Shown: positions 9,038 to 17,615 of the stretch, piece by piece | How positions within the stretch are numbered: the first letter of the stretch is position 1 | Layout: every line of letters begins with the position of its first letter | Assembly: GCF_004345645.1 (NCBI RefSeq) | Contig: NZ_SLWS01000001.1 | Coordinates: 1,119,546 to 1,183,545, forward strand | DNA length: 64,000 nt | DNA from: Actinocrispum wychmicini | Lineage (GTDB): Bacteria; Actinomycetota; Actinomycetes; Mycobacteriales; Pseudonocardiaceae | Direction: 5' to 3' | The notes under the pieces: model-generated | The model's database searches: none | What the model saw: the letters and a program-made list of their open reading frames with translations, nothing else | Told to the model about the DNA's origin: nothing | Translations under genes and position numbers: made by a program

Positions 9038-12000
9038 GTGAGCACGCTGCAGTTCAAGCGTTCGCCACGCCTGTCCGCACCGCGTCCGCCGGGCGGCGAG
9101 GTCCACCTGGAACCACCGCCCGAGGTGCCCAGGGTCATCCCGGGCAGCATCGTGATGAAGATGATGCCGATCGTCATGATCGTGGCGATGCTCGGCATGG
9201 TCGTGATGATGTTCACCCTCGGCGGGCCGGCCGGGCGCAGCCCGATGTCGCTGCTGTTCCCGGTGATGATGATGTTCTCGATGGTCGGCATGTTCGGCGG
9301 TGGCGGCCGTGGCGGTGGCCAGAAGAAAGCCGAGATGAACGAGGACCGCAAGGACTACCTGCGCTACCTCGGCCAGATGCGGGACCGGGCCCGGGAGGCC
9401 GCGCGGGACCAGCGGTCCGAGCGCGAGTGGATCCACCCGGACCCGCAGGCCCTGTGGTCGATGGCGACCAGCCGCCGGATGTGGGAACGCCGCCAGGCCG
9501 ACGCCGACTTCTGCCACCTGCGGGTCGGCCGCGCGTCCACCCGGCTGGCGACCCGGCTCGTGCCGCCGCAGACCGGCCCGGTCGACGAGCTCGAACCGAT
9601 CGCGACGCTCGCCCTGCGCCGGTTCGTCCGCGCCCACTCGATCGTGCCGGACCTGCCGATCTCGCTCGCGATCCGGAACTTCGCCGCGGTCGGCTTCGCC
9701 GGCGACCGGGCGCAGACCCGCGGCCTGGCCCGCGCGATGATCGCCCAGCTGGCCACCTTCCACACCCCGGACGACGTGCTGATCGCCGTGGTCACCACCG
9801 GCCGCGCCAAGGACGAGTGGGAGTGGGCCAAGTGGCTGCCGCACGTCCAGCACCCGACCCTGGTCGACGGCATCGGCCAGATGCGGCTGATGGCCGGCTC
9901 GCTCCTCCAGGTCGAACAGTGGCTGGACGACCAGCTGCGGGAGCGCCAGCGGTTCACCCGCAACGCGCCGCCGCAGCCGGACCAGCCGCACATCGTGATC
10001 GTGATCGACGACGGCGAGGTCTCCCGGGAAGAGCAGATCGTCCTGGAGGAGGGCCTGATCGGCGTGACCCTGCTCGACCTGTCCGACTCGCTCGGCCAGC
10101 TGACCGCCCGCCGCGGCCTGCGTCTCGTGGTCGAGCCCGAGCGGCTCGGCGCGCGCAGCGCGAGCGGTGTGGAGTGGTTCGGCGCGCCGGACAGTCTCAC
10201 CACTGCCGAGGCGGAAGCCTTGGCGCGCAAGCTTTCCCCGTACCGGCTCGGCGTCGGCGCGGCGGACACCGGCGACGAGGAGCCGCTGCTGTCCAACCCG
10301 ACGCTGCTTGAGCTGCTGGGCATCCCGGGCGACCCGATGACGTTCGACGTGCAGCAGGCATGGCGGCCGCGGCCGGTGCGGGACCGGTATCGGGTGCCGT
10401 TCGGGGTCGGCGAGTTCGGCCAGGCCGTCGAGCTGGACATCAAGGAAGCCGCGATGGAGGGCATGGGCCCGCACGGCCTGTGCATCGGCGCCACCGGTTC
10501 CGGCAAGTCGGAGTTCCTGCGCACGCTGGTGCTGGGCATGCTGGCCACGCACTCGTCGGTGAACCTGAACTTCGTCCTGGTGGACTTCAAGGGTGGTGCG
10601 ACGTTCCTCGGTCTGGACAGCGCGCCGCACGTCGCCGCGACCATCACCAACCTGCAGGGCGACCTGACCCTCGTCGACCGCATGAAGGACGCGCTCGCGG
10701 GTGAGATGAACCGCCGGCAGGAGGCGCTGAAGACCGGCGGCAACTTCAAGAACGTCTGGGAGTACGAGAAGGCCCGGGAGAACGGCGCCGACCTCGACCC
10801 GTTGCCCGCGTTGTTCATCGTGGTCGACGAGTTCTCGGAGTTGTTGTCCGCCAAGCCGGACTTCATCGACCTGTTCGTCGCGATCGGCCGGTTGGGCCGG
10901 TCGCTGCAGATGCACATGCTGCTCGCGTCGCAGCGCCTGGAAGAGGGCAAGCTGCGCGGCCTTGACTCGCACCTGTCGTACCGGATCGGCCTGAAGACGT
11001 TCTCCGCGGCGGAGTCCCGCGCGGCCATCGGTGTCCCGGACGCGTTCGAGCTGCCGTCCATCCCGGGCTCCGGCTACCTGAAGTTCGACACCAGCACGAT
11101 GGTCCGGTTCAAGGCGTCGTACGTGTCCGGTGCGTACCGGCCGGCGGGCATGCAGGCGGTTGGCCCGTCCGCGCCGGTCACCAGCGACCGGCGGCCGCGG
11201 CTGTTCGTGCCGGACTTCGTGGAGATCCCGAAGGAGCCGGTCCGGCCGGTCGAACAGCCCAAGGAGCAGAAGCCGGAGGGCGGCACCGAGGTCAGCGAGC
11301 TGGACGTGATCGTCGGCCGGCTGGTCGGCCAGGGTCCGCCCGCGCACGAGGTGTGGCTGCCGCCGCTGGACGTGCCGAACTCGCTGGACACCCTGCTGCC
11401 GCCGTTGCAGCCGACCGAGGATCGCGGCCTGTCCGCGTCCGGGTTCTTCGCCAACGGCCGGCTGCAGGTGCCGTTGGGCATCATCGACAAGCCGTTCGAG
11501 CAACGCCGTGACCTGCTGTGGGCGGACTTCTCCGGTGCGGCCGGGCACGCCGCGGTGGTCGGCGGCCCGCAGTCGGGCAAGTCGATGATGCTGCGGACCC
11601 TGGTGATGTCGATGGCGTTGACCCACACGCCGCAGGAGGCGCAGTTCTACGCGCTCGACCTCGGTGGCGGCACGCTGGCTTCGCTGCGCGGGCTGCCGCA
11701 CGTCGGCGGGGTGGCGTCCCGGCTCGACCCGGACCTGGCCCGCCGGATGGTGGCCGAGATCAGCACCCTGATCACCGACCGCGAGCACCGGTTCCGGGAC
11801 ATGGGCATCGACTCGATGGTCGAGTTCCGCAACCGCAAGCGCCGCGGCGAGATCGCCGACGACCCGTTCGGCGACGTGTTCCTGCTGGTCGACGGCTGGC
11901 TGAACTTCCGACAGGAGTTCGAGGCGCTGGAGGCCCAGGTGGTCAACCTGGTCGCCCAGGGCCTGTCCTACGGCGTGCACGTGGTCGTGGCGGCCAACCG

Positions 12001-13030
12001 CTGGGCGGAGATCCGGCCGGCGGTCAAGGACCTGATGGGCACCCGGTTCGAGCTGCGGCTCGGTGACCCGAGCGAGTCGGACATCGACCGGCGGGTCGCG
12101 GTGAACGTGCCCGCTGGCCGGCCCGGCCGCGGCCTGTCCCGCGACAAGCTGCACTTCCTGGTCGGCCTGCCGCGGATCGACGGCTCCAGCAACGCCGAGG
12201 ACGTCGGTGGCGGCGTGCAGGACGCGTCGGGCAAGATCCGCCAGTGCTGGCGTGGCCCGGTCGCGCCGCCGGTCCGCCTGCTGCCGGACCTGATGCCGTA
12301 CGACGACCTGCTCAAGCAGGACAAGAACCGCGCCAGCCGGATGATCCCGATCGGCGTGAACGAGGACGAGCTGGCCCCGGTGTACATCGACTTCGACGCC
12401 GAGCCGCACTTCCTGGCGTTCGCGGACGGCGAGTCCGGCAAGACGAACCTGCTGCGCGCGATCGCCCGCGGCATCATGGACCGCTACCGCGAGAACGAGG
12501 TGGTCATCCTGATGGTGGACTACCGGCGGACCATGCTGGGGTTCATCAACACCGACTACCTGCTCGGCTACGCGGTCAGCTCCAACCAGCTGAACGACAT
12601 GATGGGCGACGTGATCGGCTCGCTGCGCAAACGCCTGCCCGGCCCGGACACCACCCAGGAGCAGTTGAAGAACCGGTCCTGGTGGTCCGGACCGGAGCTG
12701 TTCGTGATCGTCGACGACTACGACCTGGTGGCCACGTCGAGCGGCAACCCGTTGCAGCCGTTGCAGGAGTTCCTGCCGCAGGCCAAGGACGTCGGCATGC
12801 ACATGATCGTGACGCGGCGGTCCGGTGGTGCGTCGCGCGCGTCGTTCGACCCGATCATCGGCAAGCTGCGGGAGCTGTCCAGCCCCGGTGTGGTGATGAG
12901 TGCGAGCAAGGACGAAGGCGTGCTGCTCGGTACGTACAAGTCCAGGCCGTTGCCGCCGGGCCGCGGCACCATGGTCACCCGAAAGATCGGCCAGCAGGTC
13001 ATCCACGTGGCCTGGCTCCAACCCGAGTGA
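9038..13030 (+). CDS. eccC: type VII secretion ATPase EccC (fused EccCa/EccCb)
   Basis: The motor and substrate-receptor ATPase of ESX secretion, 1330 residues. The GTG at 9038 follows AGAGGGG and precedes the conserved start 'VSTLQFKRSPR'. A longer open frame upstream runs antisense to eccD and is rejected. Two transmembrane helices lie at about 38-60 and 68-85. Three FtsK/SpoIIIE domains follow, with Walker A 'GATGSGKS' (about 484), 'GGPQSGKS' (about 841) and 'DGESGKT' (about 1129), and Walker B 'LFIVVDEF' (about 591), 'VFLLVDG' and 'LFVIVDDYD'. Its fused three-domain form matches ESX-4 EccC. WXG100 partner genes lie downstream. Confidence 0.96.
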   Translation: MSTLQFKRSPRLSAPRPPGGEVHLEPPPEVPRVIPGSIVMKMMPIVMIVAMLGMVVMMFTLGGPAGRSPMSLLFPVMMMFSMVGMFGGGGRGGGQKKAEMNEDRKDYLRYLGQMRDRAREAARDQRSEREWIHPDPQALWSMATSRRMWERRQADADFCHLRVGRASTRLATRLVPPQTGPVDELEPIATLALRRFVRAHSIVPDLPISLAIRNFAAVGFAGDRAQTRGLARAMIAQLATFHTPDDVLIAVVTTGRAKDEWEWAKWLPHVQHPTLVDGIGQMRLMAGSLLQVEQWLDDQLRERQRFTRNAPPQPDQPHIVIVIDDGEVSREEQIVLEEGLIGVTLLDLSDSLGQLTARRGLRLVVEPERLGARSASGVEWFGAPDSLTTAEAEALARKLSPYRLGVGAADTGDEEPLLSNPTLLELLGIPGDPMTFDVQQAWRPRPVRDRYRVPFGVGEFGQAVELDIKEAAMEGMGPHGLCIGATGSGKSEFLRTLVLGMLATHSSVNLNFVLVDFKGGATFLGLDSAPHVAATITNLQGDLTLVDRMKDALAGEMNRRQEALKTGGNFKNVWEYEKARENGADLDPLPALFIVVDEFSELLSAKPDFIDLFVAIGRLGRSLQMHMLLASQRLEEGKLRGLDSHLSYRIGLKTFSAAESRAAIGVPDAFELPSIPGSGYLKFDTSTMVRFKASYVSGAYRPAGMQAVGPSAPVTSDRRPRLFVPDFVEIPKEPVRPVEQPKEQKPEGGTEVSELDVIVGRLVGQGPPAHEVWLPPLDVPNSLDTLLPPLQPTEDRGLSASGFFANGRLQVPLGIIDKPFEQRRDLLWADFSGAAGHAAVVGGPQSGKSMMLRTLVMSMALTHTPQEAQFYALDLGGGTLASLRGLPHVGGVASRLDPDLARRMVAEISTLITDREHRFRDMGIDSMVEFRNRKRRGEIADDPFGDVFLLVDGWLNFRQEFEALEAQVVNLVAQGLSYGVHVVVAANRWAEIRPAVKDLMGTRFELRLGDPSESDIDRRVAVNVPAGRPGRGLSRDKLHFLVGLPRIDGSSNAEDVGGGVQDASGKIRQCWRGPVAPPVRLLPDLMPYDDLLKQDKNRASRMIPIGVNEDELAPVYIDFDAEPHFLAFADGESGKTNLLRAIARGIMDRYRENEVVILMVDYRRTMLGFINTDYLLGYAVSSNQLNDMMGDVIGSLRKRLPGPDTTQEQLKNRSWWSGPELFVIVDDYDLVATSSGNPLQPLQEFLPQAKDVGMHMIVTRRSGGASRASFDPIIGKLRELSSPGVVMSASKDEGVLLGTYKSRPLPPGRGTMVTRKIGQQVIHVAWLQPE

Positions 13031-13081
13031 CACCCCCTACGATTCTCGGTGGCTTCGAGAGTCTGTGGGGTGAGCGGGTAG

Positions 13082-14824
13082 ATGGCGGTGCGGGTCGCCG
13101 TGGACTTCGGCACGTCGAGCACGTGCGTCGCCGTGTCCGTGAACGCCGGTGCGCCGCAGGTGGTCGCGATCGACGGCCGGCCGGTGATGTCGTCGGCTGT
13201 CTATGCCGCAACGGACGGCACGTTGTTCGTCGGTGTGGAGGCGGAGCGGCAGGCGGCTGTGGATCCGTCCCGGTTCGAGCCGAACCCGAAGCGCCGGATC
13301 GACGAGCCGGAGTTGCTGTTGGGCAACTCCGTGGTGCCGGTCCGTGCGGTGATCCGGGCTGTTCTGTCGCGCGCGGTCAGTGAGGCCCGGCGGTTCACCG
13401 CGGGCGCGGCCGTGTCCCAACTGGTGTTGACGCATCCGGCGGACTGGGGCGGGATCCGGGCCCGGGTGCTGCGGCAGGCGGGCAACGGGCTCGCCGAGCG
13501 GATCTTCCTTGTCCCGGAGCCGGTCGCGGCCGCCGTGTTCCACGTCAACAATCCCAACGCGGCCGTGTTCGTCGCCGACCCGGCGCCCATCCCGACCGGG
13601 GACACCTTGGCCGTGTTGGATCTCGGCGGCGGGACGGTGGATGTGAGCGTGGTCCGGCGGGTGTCGAGAACCGGGCCGGGGCAGGGTTTCCACGTGCTGG
13701 CGACCAAAGGCGACCCGTCGTTCGGCGGTGCGGACGTCGACCAGGTCCTGATGCAGCACATCGGTCAGCTCGTGTCCAACACGGACCCGGACGCGTGGCG
13801 TGCGCTGACGGAGGGGCGAGAGCTGGCCGACCGCAGGCGTCGGCGGGTGGTGGCCCAGGATGTGCAGGGCGCGAAGGAGACCTTGTCGAGGCATACCTTC
13901 ACGGATGTGCCGATGCCGCCGCCGTTCGCGGACGCGCACGTCACCCGGGTGGACCTGGAACAGTTGATCGAGGGGCCGCTGTCCCGTGCCGTGGAGTTGA
14001 CCGCGGCGACGATTCGCGAGTCCGGGGTGTCGCGGGTGGACGCGATCTTCCTGGTCGGCGGTTCCAGCCGGATCCCGATGGTGGCGCGCCTGGTCCACGA
14101 ACGGATCGGAGTGATGCCGGTCACGCTGGACCAGCCGGAGACCGTGGTGGCCCGTGGCGCCCTGATCGCCACCGAACCCGCGCCCACCGACAGCGGCCGG
14201 CACACCGTCCGAACGCCACCTCGGCCGGTCATCACGTATCCCGTGCCGGTCCCGCCACCTCCGCCGCCACCTGCCCCGCCTCGGCGCAAGGCCAGGGCTG
14301 GTTGGCTGGTCGGCGCGGGGGCGTTGGCCGTCGTCATCGCGGTCACACTGGTCGTCGTCCTGACCGCCAACAGTGGACCGACGCCGCCGCCTGGCCGGAC
14401 GATCGCCCAGTTCGACTACCAGTTCACTCTGCCCGAGGACTGGAAGCAGGTCAGCTCGGACACGGCGAACCGTGAGGTCGCGGCCAAACCCAGCGGTGCC
14501 GAGAACGGCGACGACACCATCGTCGTGCAGGAGCTCGCCTTGGATTTCGACGCCACCGCGCAACGTGACCGTGCGATGGCAGCGCTGCGGGCCAAGTACG
14601 ACCAGTCCACGGTCCGCCTCGCCGACCTGAACGAGAACGCGACTTTCGCCGGCCGTTCGGTGGTCTCGTACCGCCAGCGGCTCGACAAGGCCACTGTGGA
14701 CTGGTTCGTGCTGTTCGTTGGGCACGCCCAGGTCAGCACCGGCTGCCAGTACACGGACGCGAACCGTGACCGGGTGCTGTCCGCATGCGACCAAGTGGTC
14801 CGGACGATGACGGTGACCGCCTGA
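13082..14824 (+). CDS. Hsp70-like ATPase fused to a type VII secretion-associated C-terminal domain
   Basis: 580 residues. The N-terminal ~370 residues are an actin/Hsp70-fold ATPase with phosphate-1 'VAVDFGTSSTCVAV', phosphate-2 'LAVLDLGGGTVDVSVV' and adenosine motif 'IFLVGGSSRIP'. No canonical substrate-binding domain follows. Instead there is a Pro-rich linker, one membrane helix (about 405-430) and an extracytoplasmic ~140-residue domain starting 'FDYQFTLPEDWKQV'. That domain resembles the domain in Rv3446c-type proteins, which occupy this position in mycobacterial ESX-4. It lies 51 bp after eccC. Inference: it couples ATP hydrolysis in the cytoplasm to an extracytoplasmic domain during ESX-4 secretion. 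Confidence 0.85.
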   Translation: MAVRVAVDFGTSSTCVAVSVNAGAPQVVAIDGRPVMSSAVYAATDGTLFVGVEAERQAAVDPSRFEPNPKRRIDEPELLLGNSVVPVRAVIRAVLSRAVSEARRFTAGAAVSQLVLTHPADWGGIRARVLRQAGNGLAERIFLVPEPVAAAVFHVNNPNAAVFVADPAPIPTGDTLAVLDLGGGTVDVSVVRRVSRTGPGQGFHVLATKGDPSFGGADVDQVLMQHIGQLVSNTDPDAWRALTEGRELADRRRRRVVAQDVQGAKETLSRHTFTDVPMPPPFADAHVTRVDLEQLIEGPLSRAVELTAATIRESGVSRVDAIFLVGGSSRIPMVARLVHERIGVMPVTLDQPETVVARGALIATEPAPTDSGRHTVRTPPRPVITYPVPVPPPPPPPAPPRRKARAGWLVGAGALAVVIAVTLVVVLTANSGPTPPPGRTIAQFDYQFTLPEDWKQVSSDTANREVAAKPSGAENGDDTIVVQELALDFDATAQRDRAMAALRAKYDQSTVRLADLNENATFAGRSVVSYRQRLDKATVDWFVLFVGHAQVSTGCQYTDANRDRVLSACDQVVRTMTVTA

Positions 14825-15087
14825 TCCACCCCGATCGAGTGATCCTCCCGGACATTTCACAAGAGCAAATCCCTGTCCACAACTTTGCCGCGCGTAGACA
14901 AAACCCCAGGTCGACGCCACATTATTGGCTTCGCATTCGCACCGGTGCGGACCGCGGCGTTCACAGGTGCAAGTACTTCCCGGATTCTTCGGGACAGGGG
15001 GAACCGAAGCTGGCAGGGTCTGCGTCGGAAGGGTTGTACGAACAAAGAGCGTGCAACCGAGAACTTCTCTGAAGGGGGTAACTCCCA

Positions 15088-15405
15088 ATGCCTGAAGGCT
15101 ACGTCGTAACTGGTGCGGACCTGCTCAAGGCCAAGTCGGACACCCAGAACGTCCGTGACAACTCGGCCGCGAACATCAACAACATGCGCAACCAGCTCGC
15201 CGGCATCGAAGGTGCCTGGCAGGGACAGGCGGCCACCGCGTTTCACTCGCTGCTGGAGCGGTTCAACACCGCGTCCGACCGGATTCTGCAGGACCTGCAG
15301 ACGATCAGCGAGAACCTGGGGACGGCGGCCACGCAGTACGGCGCCCGTGAAGAGGAGTCGTCGCAGTCCCTGAAGAACGCCGGCGGCGGCGACTTCAGCT
15401 TCTGA
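15088..15405 (+). CDS. WXG100 family protein, EsxU/EsxT-like (1)
   Basis: A 105-residue helical-hairpin protein with the turn motif WQG at residues 44-46. A C-terminal secretion motif YxxxE (Tyr84, Glu88) follows the second helix. Small ESX proteins of this type pair as heterodimers and are exported by EccC. A strong ribosome-binding site (AAGGGGG) precedes the ATG. It heads a two-gene unit with the next WXG100 gene, the same position as esxU-esxT in mycobacterial ESX-4. The upstream 263 bp gap has room for its own promoter. Confidence 0.9.
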   Translation: MPEGYVVTGADLLKAKSDTQNVRDNSAANINNMRNQLAGIEGAWQGQAATAFHSLLERFNTASDRILQDLQTISENLGTAATQYGAREEESSQSLKNAGGGDFSF

Positions 15406-15469
15406 TTCCCTTGTCGTTCGCGACACAGCAACACCACTTGACTTTCAGAATTTCATTGGGAGGAATCAA

Positions 15470-15766
15470 ATGCCGAACGGCGACCACATCAAGGTAAGTT
15501 TCGCGGCCGTTGAGCAGGCCGGCGTCAACATCACCAGCACCTTCAACAAGATGACCCAGGAGCTGGACGACCTGAAGTCCCGCCTCGCCCCGCTGGCCGA
15601 GGCCTACCAGGGCCAGGCGCGCGACGCCTGGAACCAGGTCCAGACGGACTGGAACAAGAACCAGGACGAGCTGAACCAGGTGCTGAGCTCGATCGGTACG
15701 GCCGTCTCGCAGGCCGCGCAGGACTACCGCGACACCGAGGGTGGCGTCAGCCGCATGTGGCAGTGA
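15470..15766 (+). CDS. WXG100 family protein, EsxU/EsxT-like (2), YQG variant
   Basis: A 98-residue partner of the preceding gene. In the helix-turn-helix the WXG Trp is replaced by Tyr (Tyr46-Gln47-Gly48). The C-terminal YxxxE export motif is present (Tyr86, Glu90). A GGGAGGA ribosome-binding site precedes the ATG. The pair probably forms the heterodimeric substrate of the ESX-4 ATPase. A strong terminator follows directly. Confidence 0.9.
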   Translation: MPNGDHIKVSFAAVEQAGVNITSTFNKMTQELDDLKSRLAPLAEAYQGQARDAWNQVQTDWNKNQDELNQVLSSIGTAVSQAAQDYRDTEGGVSRMWQ

Positions 15767-15782
15767 CGCTCGGCTAAACCAT

Positions 15783-15812
15783 GAAGGGCCCCGGGAACTC
15801 CCGGGGCCCTTA
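15783..15812 (+). terminator. terminator after the WXG100 gene pair
   Basis: A GC-rich hairpin of the form GGGCCCCGGGA ... TCCCGGGGCCC with a very short loop begins about 17 bp after the stop codon and is followed by TTAGT. Confidence 0.8.
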
Positions 15813-15841
15813 GTCGTGTTCCGTGTTTCACGCACTGGTCG

Positions 15842-16260
15842 TCAGAAGCGGATCTGCCCGAGCCGGGTCCAGAAATCGTCGGCGGCCGCCTTGTCGGGCA
15901 GCGCGGTGACCTCCGGCGGCTGCGGAACCGGCGGGAAGTCGGCCCAGTTGGCCCGTCCTTTGTCCGCGTAGCCGAGCTGTATTTTCATTTGCGCGCCACG
16001 TCCCGTTGCCCCGCCGTTGACCTCGATTTCGGTAGCGTGCCGGCGCTGTTGAGGACCGGCTGGACAGGCAGAAGAGTGCCCATCATGTCCGACCCGATCT
16101 GGTTGGCGATGCCGGTCGGGATCGGAGTCACCGCCGCGTCCAGGAACGGTTTGAGCGTATTGGCGGTGTGCGCTTTCGAACTGCGGCCATCCTGATTGTC
16201 GGCCGTTTTCGTCAGGCCCGGCGGCGCCGCTTTGGCGGTCGCGTTGATGCGCCGAGTCGG
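15842..16260 (-). pseudogene. decayed or frameshifted gene pair upstream of rplM
   Basis: On the minus strand a 48-codon frame (ATG at 15988, stop at 15842; ends 'DDFWTRLGQIRF') has an ATG that overlaps the TGA of an upstream frame (ATGA). The upstream frame reads 'ANTLKPFLDAAVTPIP' and 'IANQIGSDMMGTLLPV', which looks protein-like, but it has no clear start and no recognised family. In the frame of the small ORF, upstream sequence 'ATEIEVNGGATGRGAQ' also looks coding. This suggests one original protein split by a frameshift near 16030. No product is assigned. The rest of the 15989-16568 gap holds only the rplM leader. Confidence 0.35.
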
Positions 16261-16425
16261 ACGTGGTCGACCGGGCTCTGGGCGGGACTGGAGATGTCGG
16301 CGGACCGGCCGCCAGCAGCATCCACCTGAGTCCTTCGCAACGCTCCGGGACCGTGGACCCCACAGGTCGGGAGCGTAACGGGTCGGTCACTGTGGGTGTA
16401 CGAGGTCGGTTAAGTGGGGGGCGTT

Positions 16426-16455
16426 TTGACCCCGCCGGATCGCGCCGGGTAACCT
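16426..16455 (+). promoter_or_regulatory. candidate promoter of rplM-rpsI
   Basis: TTGACC (16426-16431) and TAACCT (16450-16455) are separated by 18 bp, a good match to the principal sigma factor consensus. It would give a leader of about 106 nt. The leader contains a direct repeat GTGGGTCCG (two copies, about 16500-16525). Confidence 0.5.
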
Positions 16456-16568
16456 CTACCGTTGTTGTGCGGCGCGGCGTGTGACCACTCGCGCCCTTGG
16501 TGGGTCCGACCTGCCGTGGGTCCGGCCCGCACAGGCACTCCAGACGCAAGTGACGATGAGGTAGACCC

Positions 16569-17012
16569 GTGCCCACGTACAGCCCGAAGCCCGGCGAGGT
16601 GGCCCGCGCCTGGCATGTGATCGATGCCGAGAACGTGGTGCTCGGCCGCCTTGCCACGCAGGTCGCCACTTTGCTGCGCGGCAAGCACAAGCCCACTTTC
16701 GCCCCGCATGTGGACACTGGTGACTTCGTTGTCATCGTGAACGCCGAGAAGGTCGTCCTGACCGGCAACAAGCGGGATCAGGCGTTCGCCTACCGGCACA
16801 GTGGCTATCCCGGCGGATTGTCCAAGAAGTCCTTTGGCGAGCTGCTCGACACCCGGCCTGACCGGCTGGTCGAGAAGGTCGTCAAGGGCATGCTGCCGAA
16901 GAACAAGCTCGGTCGCGCCCAGGGCAAGAAGCTCAAGGTCTACGCCGGCCCCGAGCACCCGCACACGGCTCAGCAGCCGACGCCCTTCGAGATCACCAAG
17001 GTTGCCCAGTGA
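16569..17012 (+). CDS. rplM: 50S ribosomal protein L13 (uL13)
   Basis: 147 residues, the normal length. It shows '[21 protein letters not shown]', '[15 protein letters not shown]' and '[20 protein letters not shown]', all diagnostic for uL13, an early 50S assembly protein. The GTG start follows GAGGT. Its stop overlaps the rpsI GTG by 4 bp, so the two subunit proteins are translationally coupled. Position after the ESX locus matches Rv3443c. Confidence 0.97.
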   Translation: MPTYSPKPGEVARAWHVIDAENVVLGRLATQVATLLRGKHKPTFAPHVDTGDFVVIVNAEKVVLTGNKRDQAFAYRHSGYPGGLSKKSFGELLDTRPDRLVEKVVKGMLPKNKLGRAQGKKLKVYAGPEHPHTAQQPTPFEITKVAQ

Positions 17013-17539
17013 GTGAAGAAGACATCGTGAGCGCCCCGGAGACCGACGAGGTCGCCGAGGTCGCTGAGGTCACCGAAGTCGACGCCGTCGACGCCGAGCC
17101 GCAGGTCGAGGAGGCAGCCGCCGCGGCGGCGCCGCCGGTGATCCGGCTGACCGGCGAGGTCGCCCAGACCGTGGGTCGCCGCAAGGAGGCCGTGGTCCGG
17201 GTTCGGCTGACCCCGGGCAGCGGTCAGTTCCGGCTGAACGGCAAGACCCTTGAGGAGTACTTCCCCAACAAGGTGCACCAGCAGCTCATCCGTGAGCCGC
17301 TGGTGACGGTGGAGAAGCCCGAGGTGTTCGACATTCGGGCGAACCTCAAGGGCGGCGGCACCACCGGCCAGGCCGGTGCGCTGCGCCTGGCGATCGCCCG
17401 CGCGCTGATCGAGCTCGACCCGGAGGACCGTCCGGCGCTGAAGAAGGCCGGCTTCCTCACCCGTGACCCGCGGGTGAAGGAGCGGAAGAAGTACGGCCTG
17501 AAGAAGGCCCGCAAGGCGCCTCAGTACAGCAAGCGCTGA
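17009..17539 (+). CDS. rpsI: 30S ribosomal protein S9 (uS9) with acidic N-terminal extension
   Basis: The last ~130 residues are canonical uS9, with '[14 protein letters not shown]', '[19 protein letters not shown]' and the basic C-terminal tail '[12 protein letters not shown]' that reaches toward P-site tRNA. About 45 residues of Glu/Val/Ala-rich sequence precede it, an actinobacterial extension. The GTG overlaps the rplM stop. Confidence 0.97.
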   Translation: MSEEDIVSAPETDEVAEVAEVTEVDAVDAEPQVEEAAAAAAPPVIRLTGEVAQTVGRRKEAVVRVRLTPGSGQFRLNGKTLEEYFPNKVHQQLIREPLVTVEKPEVFDIRANLKGGGTTGQAGALRLAIARALIELDPEDRPALKKAGFLTRDPRVKERKKYGLKKARKAPQYSKR

Positions 17540-17553
17540 CGTAGACAAGCCCG

Positions 17554-17589
17554 AAACGGGAGCAGCTCGGTACGCCGCTGCTCCCGTTT
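17554..17589 (+). terminator. terminator after rpsI
   Basis: A perfect 13-bp stem: AAACGGGAGCAGC (17554-17566) and GCTGCTCCCGTTT (17577-17589) with a 10-nt loop. It separates rplM-rpsI from glmM. Confidence 0.8.
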
Positions 17590-17615
17590 GTGCTCTTCCA
17601 GGAGGGATGCACCGG

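Noticed and set aside
8921..13033. 1370-codon open frame on the minus strand through eccC
   Set aside because: It is the antisense shadow of eccC in a GC-rich genome. Its translation is dominated by Arg, Gln, Val and His without any family motif, while eccC has all ATPase motifs.
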